64,000 nt of DNA. Origin: Micrococcales bacterium. Lineage in GTDB: Bacteria > Actinomycetota > Actinomycetes > Actinomycetales > CAWJMD01. The DNA is taken from positions 1 through 64,000 of the forward strand of contig PDSI01000147.1 of NCBI GenBank assembly GCA_002748415.1. The letters are read 5' to 3'. Made by a program: the position numbers and the translations under genes. The notes below the pieces were generated by a model. It worked only from the letters and a program-made list of their open reading frames with translations, was not told the DNA's origin and ran no database searches. Below, piece after piece: positions 57,936 through 64,000 of the stretch. Position 1 is the stretch's first letter, and every line of letters begins with the position of its first letter.

Positions 57936-57974
57936 GTGAACAAGAGGAGAAGGTTGAACAGGACGGGCACGTGA
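57936..57974 (+). CDS. Possible 12-residue leader peptide upstream of fmt
   Basis: A GTG at 57936, 5 bases after the strong ribosome-binding site GGGAGGG (57924-57930), opens a 12-codon frame (residues [12 protein letters not shown]). Its TGA overlaps the fmt GTG (GTGA). Four of the twelve codons are AGG or AGA arginine codons, which are rare in high-GC actinobacteria. fmt itself has a poorer ribosome-binding site. Translation of this frame could couple to, or throttle, fmt. It is unproven, and the AGGAGA inside it might instead be a distant ribosome-binding site for fmt. Confidence 0.35.
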   Translation: MNKRRRLNRTGT

Positions 57975-58972
57975 AGCTGCTGTTCGCGGGCACCCCGCAG
58001 GCGGCAGTGCCGGCCTTGCAGGCCTTGCTGGCCAGCGACCACGACGTCGTCGGGGTGCTGACCCGCCCGGACGCTCGCGCCGGGCGCGGCCGCCGGTCGG
58101 CGCAGCCGCAGTACAGCCCGGTCAAACAGGTCGCCCTGCGGGCGGGCCTGCCGGTGCTGCAGCCGGCCCGGCTGGACGATGCGGCGCAGGCCGAGATCGC
58201 CGGACTCGCCCCGGACTGCTGCCCGGTGGTGGCCTACGGGAACCTGTTGCCGGCCGCCGCGCTGGCCGTTCCCCCGCTGGGCTGGGTGAACCTGCACTTC
58301 TCGCTACTGCCCGCCTGGCGAGGCGCCGCACCGGTCCAGCACGCCGTCATCAACGGCGACGACATCACCGGCGCCACCGTTTTCGTGGTGGAAGAAGACA
58401 TGGACACCGGCCCGGTGCTGTCCACCCTCAGCGAGCCCGTCCAACCCGCACAGACCGCCGGCGAGCTGCTGGATCGGCTGGCCCAGGCCGGCGCGGACCT
58501 GCTGCTGTCCACCCTGGACGGGCTGGCCGCCGGTGCGTTGACCCCCGTGCCGCAGCCCGCGGACGGGGTGTCCTACGCACCCAAGATCAGCACCGCGGAC
58601 GCCCGGGTTCGCTGGAGCCACCCGGCCCAGTCCGTCGACCGGCGGATTCGTGGCTGCACCCCCGCTCCCGGCGCGTGGACCGGGTGGCATGACGAACGGC
58701 TCAAGATCGGCCCGGTCAGCCTGGAGCCGGCAGCACCGGCACTGTCATCTGGTCCGGCACCGGCACCTGATGAGGCACTGGCGCCCGGTGAGCTGTCGGT
58801 CACCAAGGCCGGGGTGCTGGTCGGTACCGCCACCACCGCGGTGCGGCTCGGGCAGGTGCAGCCCGCCGGCAAGAAGCCGATGCCCGCCACCGACTGGGCG
58901 CGTGGAGCGCGGGTCCAGCCGGGGGACAGGTTCGCCGACGGTACCGGCTTGGGCACCCAAGCCGGTCCGTGA
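57971..58972 (+). CDS. fmt: Methionyl-tRNA formyltransferase
   Basis: Fmt formylates initiator Met-tRNA with 10-formyl-tetrahydrofolate. The 333-residue protein has the N-terminal [15 protein letters not shown], the catalytic Asn in VAYGNLLP, the signature [15 protein letters not shown], and the Asp loop [10 protein letters not shown], followed by the C-terminal OB-fold domain. The GTG at 57971 overlaps the stop of a possible leader frame. Its stop overlaps the rsmB start. Confidence 0.95.
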   Translation: MKLLFAGTPQAAVPALQALLASDHDVVGVLTRPDARAGRGRRSAQPQYSPVKQVALRAGLPVLQPARLDDAAQAEIAGLAPDCCPVVAYGNLLPAAALAVPPLGWVNLHFSLLPAWRGAAPVQHAVINGDDITGATVFVVEEDMDTGPVLSTLSEPVQPAQTAGELLDRLAQAGADLLLSTLDGLAAGALTPVPQPADGVSYAPKISTADARVRWSHPAQSVDRRIRGCTPAPGAWTGWHDERLKIGPVSLEPAAPALSSGPAPAPDEALAPGELSVTKAGVLVGTATTAVRLGQVQPAGKKPMPATDWARGARVQPGDRFADGTGLGTQAGP

Positions 58973-60408
58973 TGGCCGCCGCTCGCCGGGCCCCCGCCCG
59001 GTCCAGGCCGCGTCGCGGCGACCCGGTTCGCACCGTCGTACTGCAGGTGTTGCGCGAGGTGGCCGAGTCCGACTCCTACGCCAACCTGCTGTTGCCGGTG
59101 GCGCTGCGCCGCGCCGGGCTGACCGGGCGCGACGCGGCGCTGGCCACCGAACTGACCTACGGCACCCTGCGCGGTGCCGGCACCTACGACGCCATCCTGT
59201 CCACCTGTGTGCACCAGGACCTGGGCGGTCTGGACCCCGGCGTGCTGGAACTGCTGCGGTTGGGCAGCCACCAGCTGCTACGCACCCGCATCCCCACCCA
59301 CGCCGCGGTCGGCGAGACCGTCGCCCTGGCCAGGGCGAGCGTCGGATCCGGGGCCAGCGGGCTGGTCAATGCGGTGCTGCGGAAGGTGGCCGCCCGCAGC
59401 TGGGATGCCTGGCTGGAGATCATCACCGCCGGTGTCGGCGACCCGGACCGCAGGCTGGCGCTGCTGCATGCTCACCCGGTGTGGATCGTGCGGGCGCTGC
59501 GGATGGCGCTGGCCGGTTCGGACGATCCGGCTGGCGAACTGGTGGCCGCACTGGCCGCGAACAACGAACCGCCCCGGGTCACCCTGCTGGCCGTGCCCGG
59601 GCTGATCGACGTGCCCGGCCTGGCCCGGCAGGCCGCGGCCGCCGGGATCCAGACGCAGCCCGGCCGGTTCTCGCCGTGGGCACTGCGACTGGCCGGCCGG
59701 GACCCGGCAGCGTTGCCTGCGGTGGCGCAGCGGTGCGCGCGGGTGCAGGACGAAGGCAGCCAGCTGGTCGCCGGTGCGCTGGCCGGCTTGCCGGTCCACG
59801 GCGGCGAACAGCACTGGATGGACCTGTGCGCCGGACCCGGCGGCAAGACCGCGGTGCTGGCCGGGCTGGCCCCCGCCGGGGTGCGGGTGACCGCCGTGGA
59901 GCCCGCAGCGCACCGGGCCCGGTTGGTCGAAGACGCCCTGCCGGCGCAGCTGGCCGGCCGGGTCGAGGTGCGCACCGGTGACGGGCGCGACCCCGCGGTG
60001 ACCGGGCAGCCCGGCCCGGGGTGGGCGGGTTACGACCGGGTATTGGTGGACACGCCCTGCACCGGATTGGGGGCGCTGCGCCGCCGGCCGGAGGCGCGGT
60101 GGCGGCGGCAGCCGGGGGACCTGGCCGCCCTCGGGCCGCTGCAACGGGAGCTGTTGAGCGCGGCGGTCCGGATGACCCGCCCGGGCGGGATCATCGCCTA
60201 CACCACGTGTTCACCGCATCCGGCGGAGACCGCTGCCGTCGTGCAGGACGTGCTGGGTGGGCGCGACGACGTCAGCCTGGTGGACGCGGCCCCGGCGTTG
60301 CCTGGGCAAGTGCCGGCCGCGGCGCTCGGACCTTTCGCCCAGTTGTGGACCCACCGGCACGGCACGGATGCGATGTTCCTGGCCCTGCTGCGCGTACTCA
60401 ACCGGTAG
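58972..60408 (+). CDS. rsmB: 16S rRNA (cytosine-967-C5)-methyltransferase
   Basis: RsmB methylates C967 of 16S rRNA. The 478-residue protein has an N-terminal NusB-like helical domain (LLPVALRRAGLTGRDAALAT), a SAM-binding domain with DLCAGPGGKTAVLAG, and both catalytic Cys in DTPCTGLGALRRRPEARW and AYTTCSPHPAET. It may start at the ATG at 58972 (sharing one base with the fmt stop) or the GTG one codon before. It overlaps the convergent GGDEF gene by 11 bases at the 3' end. Confidence 0.93.
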   Translation: MAAARRAPARSRPRRGDPVRTVVLQVLREVAESDSYANLLLPVALRRAGLTGRDAALATELTYGTLRGAGTYDAILSTCVHQDLGGLDPGVLELLRLGSHQLLRTRIPTHAAVGETVALARASVGSGASGLVNAVLRKVAARSWDAWLEIITAGVGDPDRRLALLHAHPVWIVRALRMALAGSDDPAGELVAALAANNEPPRVTLLAVPGLIDVPGLARQAAAAGIQTQPGRFSPWALRLAGRDPAALPAVAQRCARVQDEGSQLVAGALAGLPVHGGEQHWMDLCAGPGGKTAVLAGLAPAGVRVTAVEPAAHRARLVEDALPAQLAGRVEVRTGDGRDPAVTGQPGPGWAGYDRVLVDTPCTGLGALRRRPEARWRRQPGDLAALGPLQRELLSAAVRMTRPGGIIAYTTCSPHPAETAAVVQDVLGGRDDVSLVDAAPALPGQVPAAALGPFAQLWTHRHGTDAMFLALLRVLNR

Positions 60409-61654
60409 AGGCCCGGCGCGGGCGAATGTCGAACCGGCCGATTCCGGCGCCCACTGCGGCCACCGCCCGGTTGCGCCCGGACGCCTTGGCCACGTACATG
60501 GCCTTGTCAGCGTGCAGCAGCAACTGATCCCACTGTTGCGAACCGGCTACCCCCGGGTGCTGGTCGCTACCCGCGACACCCACACTGATGGTCACCTGGT
60601 ACCCCGGCTCGAGCTCCTCGCCCCACGGCAGCGCGGCCACCGCGTCCCGCAGCCGCTCGCCCAGCCGGGCCGCCGCGTCCTGGGTGGTGTCCGGCAGCAA
60701 CAGGGCGAATTCCTCCCCGCCGATGCGGGCCAGCACGTCGTCCTCGCGAACCAGGGTCGACAGTGTTCCGGCGATCTTGCGCAGGACCTGATCGCCCACC
60801 GCGTGCCCGAAGCTGTCGTTGATCTCCTTGAAATGGTCGATGTCGACCATCACCAGGGAGTGGGTGCGGTCGTGCATGAACGGGTCGGTGAGGGTGTTCA
60901 TCAGCCGGCGCCGGTTGTACAGGCCGGTCAGATCGTCGCGCTGGGACAGTTCGTCCAGTTCGGCGGTCAGTTTGCGTTGCCGGTGCAGCACCTCCTGCAG
61001 CTCCTGGGTGCGTTCGTTGACCCGGCGTTCGAGGTCGCTGTTGGCCCTGCTCAGTTCGGCGGTCAGCTGAGCGTTGTCGGCCAGCCCCGCATCGAGTGCG
61101 CCCAGCACCCGGTCGAAGCTGAACGACCCGAGCGCGCAGGTGACACCGATCATGGTGATCAGGGCGGCGTACAGGGTCACGTCCGGGCCGGTGACGGTGG
61201 TGGCGGGCAGGTGGGGCAGCAGGGGCCAGACCAGGACGGAACCGACGCAGAGGGTGACGAGGAAGAGGACGAAGCGCCAGCTTTGCGTCCAGGCTCCGAG
61301 CACCAGGATGAACAGCAGCCCGATGATGGCGGTCGTGGGGTCGTGTTCGACGTCCAGCGCGTAGAGGTTGACGGCCACCGCGACCGGAAGGAGGAAGGAC
61401 AGAGCCAGGTGGAGCTTGCCGGACAGGATCAGGGGAATGCCCGCTACGAACGGCCAAGCCCCCACCACCAGCAGGGGTATCGACGTCGAACCGGCCTCGC
61501 ACGCCAGCAACAGCAGGCCGAGAATCAGGCAGAGAAGTCCGACCGGGACCATCAGGATCAGGTGAAAACGGACGCGCAGGGCGTGGCTGGGATGCGGCTG
61601 GCCCTGCGAGGCAAGCCGTTCCGCCAGCCGAAGAACCCGGCGCAGTGTGGTCAT
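60398..61654 (-). CDS. Membrane diguanylate cyclase (GGEEF)
   Basis: This 418-residue protein has about six N-terminal membrane helices (residues ~30-195), a coiled coil (about 200-250) and a canonical GGDEF domain. The active-site motif is GGEEF at residues 312-316. The inhibitory-site motif REDD lies at 303-306, five residues upstream, and the Mg-binding region reads [17 protein letters not shown]. All key residues are present, so it should make c-di-GMP and be subject to product inhibition. The input signal is unknown. It is divergent from rpe with only 26 bases between start codons, and converges on rsmB with an 11-base overlap. Confidence 0.92.
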   Translation of the reverse strand: MTTLRRVLRLAERLASQGQPHPSHALRVRFHLILMVPVGLLCLILGLLLLACEAGSTSIPLLVVGAWPFVAGIPLILSGKLHLALSFLLPVAVAVNLYALDVEHDPTTAIIGLLFILVLGAWTQSWRFVLFLVTLCVGSVLVWPLLPHLPATTVTGPDVTLYAALITMIGVTCALGSFSFDRVLGALDAGLADNAQLTAELSRANSDLERRVNERTQELQEVLHRQRKLTAELDELSQRDDLTGLYNRRRLMNTLTDPFMHDRTHSLVMVDIDHFKEINDSFGHAVGDQVLRKIAGTLSTLVREDDVLARIGGEEFALLLPDTTQDAAARLGERLRDAVAALPWGEELEPGYQVTISVGVAGSDQHPGVAGSQQWDQLLLHADKAMYVAKASGRNRAVAAVGAGIGRFDIRPRRASTG

Positions 61655-61668
61655 CCGCTTCGCTCACC

Positions 61669-61674
61669 TATGGT
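61669..61674 (+). promoter_or_regulatory. Candidate leaderless-type -10 of rpe
   Basis: TATGGT fits TANNNT and lies 6 bases before the rpe ATG, the spacing of a leaderless promoter. The whole rpe promoter must then lie within or over the start of the divergent cyclase gene. Confidence 0.45.
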
Positions 61675-61680
61675 GTGGAC

Positions 61681-62373
61681 ATGGGCATCGCCATCTCACC
61701 GAGCATTCTCAGTAGCGACTTCGCGAACCTCTCTGCAGAATTGTCGCGGATCGAGTCGGCCGATTGGGCCCATATCGACGTAATGGACAATCATTTTGTC
61801 CCCAACCTGACCATCGGCCAGCCGGTCGTGGAGGCGTTGGCCAAGGTCAGCCCGGTGCCCATCGACGCGCACCTGATGATCGAGGACCCCGACCGATGGG
61901 CACCGGGGTACGTGGAGGCCGGTGCCGCCAGCGTCACTTTCCATGTCGAGGCCGCTACCGCCCCGTTCCGGTTGTCCCGCCAGCTGCGCACGATGGGGGC
62001 GAAGGTGGGGATGGCCCTGCGCCCGGCGACCCCGGTGGAACCGATGATCGACCTGCTGCCCGCGATGGACATGCTGTTGATCATGACCGTGGAGCCGGGT
62101 TTCGGCGGCCAGTCGTTCCTGGCAGCGACGCTGCCCAAGATCCGGCGGGCCCGGCGGGCCATCGATGCCAGCGGCCTGCAGATCGCGTTACAGGTCGACG
62201 GCGGGGTCGGCCAATCGAGCATCGAGCAGTGTGCGGAAGCCGGCGCCGACGTTTTCGTGGCCGGTTCGGCGGTCTACGGAGCCGACGATATCGCCGGCCG
62301 CATCGCGGGGCTGCGCCAGGCTGCGCAAGCTGCCCACGACCGGCGCACGCCCGGTGGTGGCACGCCCGAGTAG
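61681..62373 (+). CDS. rpe: Ribulose-phosphate 3-epimerase
   Basis: Rpe interconverts ribulose 5-phosphate and xylulose 5-phosphate in the pentose phosphate pathway. The 230-residue TIM barrel has [12 protein letters not shown], the metal-binding [35 protein letters not shown], and [12 protein letters not shown]. The ATG at 61681 starts [10 protein letters not shown]; no ribosome-binding site precedes it. hisE and hisG follow. Confidence 0.96.
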   Translation: MGIAISPSILSSDFANLSAELSRIESADWAHIDVMDNHFVPNLTIGQPVVEALAKVSPVPIDAHLMIEDPDRWAPGYVEAGAASVTFHVEAATAPFRLSRQLRTMGAKVGMALRPATPVEPMIDLLPAMDMLLIMTVEPGFGGQSFLAATLPKIRRARRAIDASGLQIALQVDGGVGQSSIEQCAEAGADVFVAGSAVYGADDIAGRIAGLRQAAQAAHDRRTPGGGTPE

Positions 62374-62394
62374 GGAACCGGCCGCGGATACCTC

Positions 62395-62400
62395 TACCCT
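62395..62400 (+). promoter_or_regulatory. Candidate -10 element for hisE-hisG
   Basis: TACCCT fits TANNNT and lies 39 bases before the hisE GTG. No clear -35 is visible. Confidence 0.35.
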
Positions 62401-62439
62401 TGGCGGAAAGCGATTGTGCCGACAAGGAGAACAAGGGAC

Positions 62440-62703
62440 GTGAAGACGTTCGAGGGGCTGTGGGCCGAGCTGCGCAGCAGGGCGCAGGAACGTCCCGCCG
62501 GTTCCGGTACCGTCACCGCGCTGGACGCGGGTGTGCACGCCATCGGCAAGAAGGTGGTGGAGGAGGCGGCGGAGGTGTGGATGGCCGCCGAGTACGAGTC
62601 GCCGCAACGGGCCGCCGAGGAGATCTCCCAGCTGCTGTACCACGTGCAGGTGATGATGCTGGCCACCGGGGTGGCCTTGGAAGACGTGTACGAGCAGTTG
62701 TGA
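62440..62703 (+). CDS. hisE: Phosphoribosyl-ATP pyrophosphohydrolase
   Basis: HisE hydrolyses phosphoribosyl-ATP, the second step of histidine synthesis. The 87-residue all-alpha protein has [12 protein letters not shown], the metal-binding [16 protein letters not shown] and [19 protein letters not shown]. The GTG at 62440 follows AAGGAGAACAAGGGAC. It precedes hisG by 91 bases, the usual actinobacterial hisE-hisG pair. Confidence 0.95.
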   Translation: MKTFEGLWAELRSRAQERPAGSGTVTALDAGVHAIGKKVVEEAAEVWMAAEYESPQRAAEEISQLLYHVQVMMLATGVALEDVYEQL

Positions 62704-62794
62704 GCCGCCTCGCCGGGGCAACCACCTGCGCGCCGGCCGCTACGTACCGAACCGAAACGAGTGGTGCACCAGCGCACCCAGGAGGAGAGTGCCG

Positions 62795-63649
62795 ATGCTG
62801 CGCGTCGCGGTCCCGAACAAAGGGTCCTTGTCCGAGCCGGCCGAGCGGATCCTGTCCGAGGCCGGGTACCCGGCGCGCCGGGACGGCAAACAGCTGACGG
62901 CGATCGATGAGCAGAACGGTATCCACCTGTTCTTCCTGCGTCCCCGAGACATCGCCGTGTACGTGGGAGCCGGAACCCTGCACGCCGGTATCACCGGCCG
63001 GGACCTGCTCTTGGACGCCAGGGTCGCGGCCACCGAGGTGATGGGCCTGGGGTTCGCCCGGTCCACCTTCCGGTTCGCTGCCCGGCCGGGCACCGCGTCT
63101 TCGCTGGCGGACATGTCCGGGCTACGGGTGGCCACCAGCTACTCCCACCTGGTGGCCGACTACTTGGCCCGCCACCACGTGGACGCCCCGGTGTGGCGGC
63201 TGGACGGAGCGGTCGAGGGCGCGGTCGAGTTGGGGGTGGCCGACGTCATCGCCGACGTGGTGCAGACCGGCAGCACATTGCGGGCGGCCGGGTTGGAGGT
63301 GTTCGGGGAGCCGATCCTGGAATCCGAGGCGGTGCTGATCCGCGCCGAAGGGCAGCTGGACGCCGAGGTATCGCAGGCCCTCACCGTGCTCGGGCGCCGG
63401 CTGAACGGGGTGCTGGTGGCTCGCAAGTATGTGCTGATGGACTACGACATCCGGGTCGAACTACTGGAGTCGGCCGTCGAGATCACCCCCGGGCTGGAAT
63501 CGCCGACGGTCTCCCCGCTGGCCGACCCGCAGTGGGTGGCGGTGCGGGCCATGGTCGAACGCCGCAGCACCAACGCCGCGATGGACAAGCTGTACGCGCT
63601 CGGGGCCAGGGCGATCCTGGTCACCACCATCCACGCCTGCCGGATGTGA
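62795..63649 (+). CDS. hisG: ATP phosphoribosyltransferase (long form)
   Basis: HisG performs the first, feedback-inhibited step of histidine synthesis. The 284-residue protein is the long, hexameric form with a C-terminal regulatory domain (about residues 210-284). Visible motifs include LRVAVPNKGSLSEPAERIL, GITGRDLL, and the PRPP-binding ADVIADVVQTGSTLRAAGL. I use the ATG at 62795, 8 bases after GGAGGA; an in-frame GTG at 62789 lies too close to that site. Confidence 0.95.
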   Translation: MLRVAVPNKGSLSEPAERILSEAGYPARRDGKQLTAIDEQNGIHLFFLRPRDIAVYVGAGTLHAGITGRDLLLDARVAATEVMGLGFARSTFRFAARPGTASSLADMSGLRVATSYSHLVADYLARHHVDAPVWRLDGAVEGAVELGVADVIADVVQTGSTLRAAGLEVFGEPILESEAVLIRAEGQLDAEVSQALTVLGRRLNGVLVARKYVLMDYDIRVELLESAVEITPGLESPTVSPLADPQWVAVRAMVERRSTNAAMDKLYALGARAILVTTIHACRM

Positions 63650-63659
63650 CGCGGCTGGC

Positions 63660-64000
63660 TCAGTCCGGCGCGTCGGCCTGGTTGTGCAGCGCCACCAGCT
63701 CGGCCAGCCGGGTGGCTTCCGTCCTGGTGTGCTGCGCGCCATCGGCCCGCTGAATCCCCATCACCGACAAGGTATCGCCGTCGGAGAGGTCCAGCCGGAC
63801 CCACGGATCGTCGCCGAGCCGGACGTTGACGATCTGGGCCCACTCCAGCGAGGTCGTGTGGATCAGGTTCCGCACCCGCAGGCCGGTGGCGGAGGGGATG
63901 GCCGCAACGGTGGCCTGCCGGTAGAGCACGGCGGCGATGAGCAATCCCACTGCGACGAACCCGATCCGGTCCAGGGCTTCCGCACCCGGCACGAACACGG
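63660..64000 (-). CDS. PH-domain membrane protein, 5' end outside window
   Basis: This leftward gene runs into the right edge; the last ~113 codons are visible. A hydrophobic segment (RIGFVAVGLLIAAVLYRQA) is followed by a bacterial PH-like domain: ATGLRVRNLIHTTSLEWAQI, then RLGDDPWVRLDLSDGDTLSV. Mycobacteria have a similar conserved membrane protein next to hisG (Rv2120c in M. tuberculosis). A GTG at 63998 is present, but the true start is probably beyond the window. Function is unknown. Confidence 0.7.
   Translation of the reverse strand, partial: VFVPGAEALDRIGFVAVGLLIAAVLYRQATVAAIPSATGLRVRNLIHTTSLEWAQIVNVRLGDDPWVRLDLSDGDTLSVMGIQRADGAQHTRTEATRLAELVALHNQADAPD

Overview
The window is chromosomal DNA from a high-GC actinobacterium (class Actinomycetia). 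The evidence is very GC-rich codon usage with many GTG starts and TANNNT -10 elements, a BldD orthologue, the mycobacterial-type integration host factor MihF, a helicase-less PriA, a LigC-type DNA ligase, a type 2 OMP decarboxylase, and a DUF222/13E12-family gene at the left edge. The gene order aroCKB - efp - nusB - bldD - pyrR..pyrF - mihF - gmk - rpoZ - coaBC - metK - priA - def - fmt - rsmB - rpe - hisEG is the usual actinobacterial backbone. I cannot name the genus. The type IV pilus genes and two diguanylate cyclases suggest a surface-active, possibly developmentally complex lineage.

Layout. 1-6.0 kb: a truncated DUF222 gene, then a tight leftward run of treZ, a RibD-like reductase, an ATP-dependent DNA ligase and a DMT transporter. 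6.2-11.6 kb: a PPK2 kinase with a lysine-rich tail, aspS, and a convergent MMPL transporter. 11.8-15.8 kb: a phosphotransferase locus with ptsI divergent from fruR-fruK-ptsH and no sugar permease. 15.8-22.5 kb: rarA, alaS, ruvX, mltG, aroE. 22.6-34.5 kb: a type IV pilus island (pilT, pilC, major pilin, second pilin, three large minor pilins, pilD, pilMNO and a PilP-position protein) lying between aroE and aroC. 34.6-41.2 kb: aroC, aroK, aroB, a membrane GGDEF protein, efp, nusB, bldD. 41.5-51.2 kb: the pyrimidine operon pyrR-pyrB-pyrC-carA-carB-pyrD-pyrF. 51.3-64 kb: mihF, gmk, rpoZ, coaBC, metK, priA, def, fmt, rsmB, a second GGDEF protein, rpe, hisE, hisG, and a truncated PH-domain gene.

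How the genes fit together. The most notable signal is regulatory. The three apparent transcription units of the pilus island (pilT-pilC, pilA onward, pilM onward) are each preceded by CTCAAG, 14-15 bases, then (G/C)CCGAT. This resembles promoters of the FliA/WhiG sigma family. The same 64 kb holds two diguanylate cyclases and a BldD that keeps the cyclic-di-GMP-binding signature and has a consensus BldD box in its own promoter. Together they suggest, by inference, that pilus expression is tied to motility or developmental control and to c-di-GMP.

Smaller patterns include apparently leaderless genes whose -10 element uses the upstream stop codon, mini-ORFs that bridge the gaps in the pyr operon by start/stop overlap, a 12-codon leader rich in rare Arg codons before fmt, and a PyrR-type RNA hairpin over the pyrR ribosome-binding site. 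I saw no tRNA, rRNA, insertion sequence or CRISPR array.
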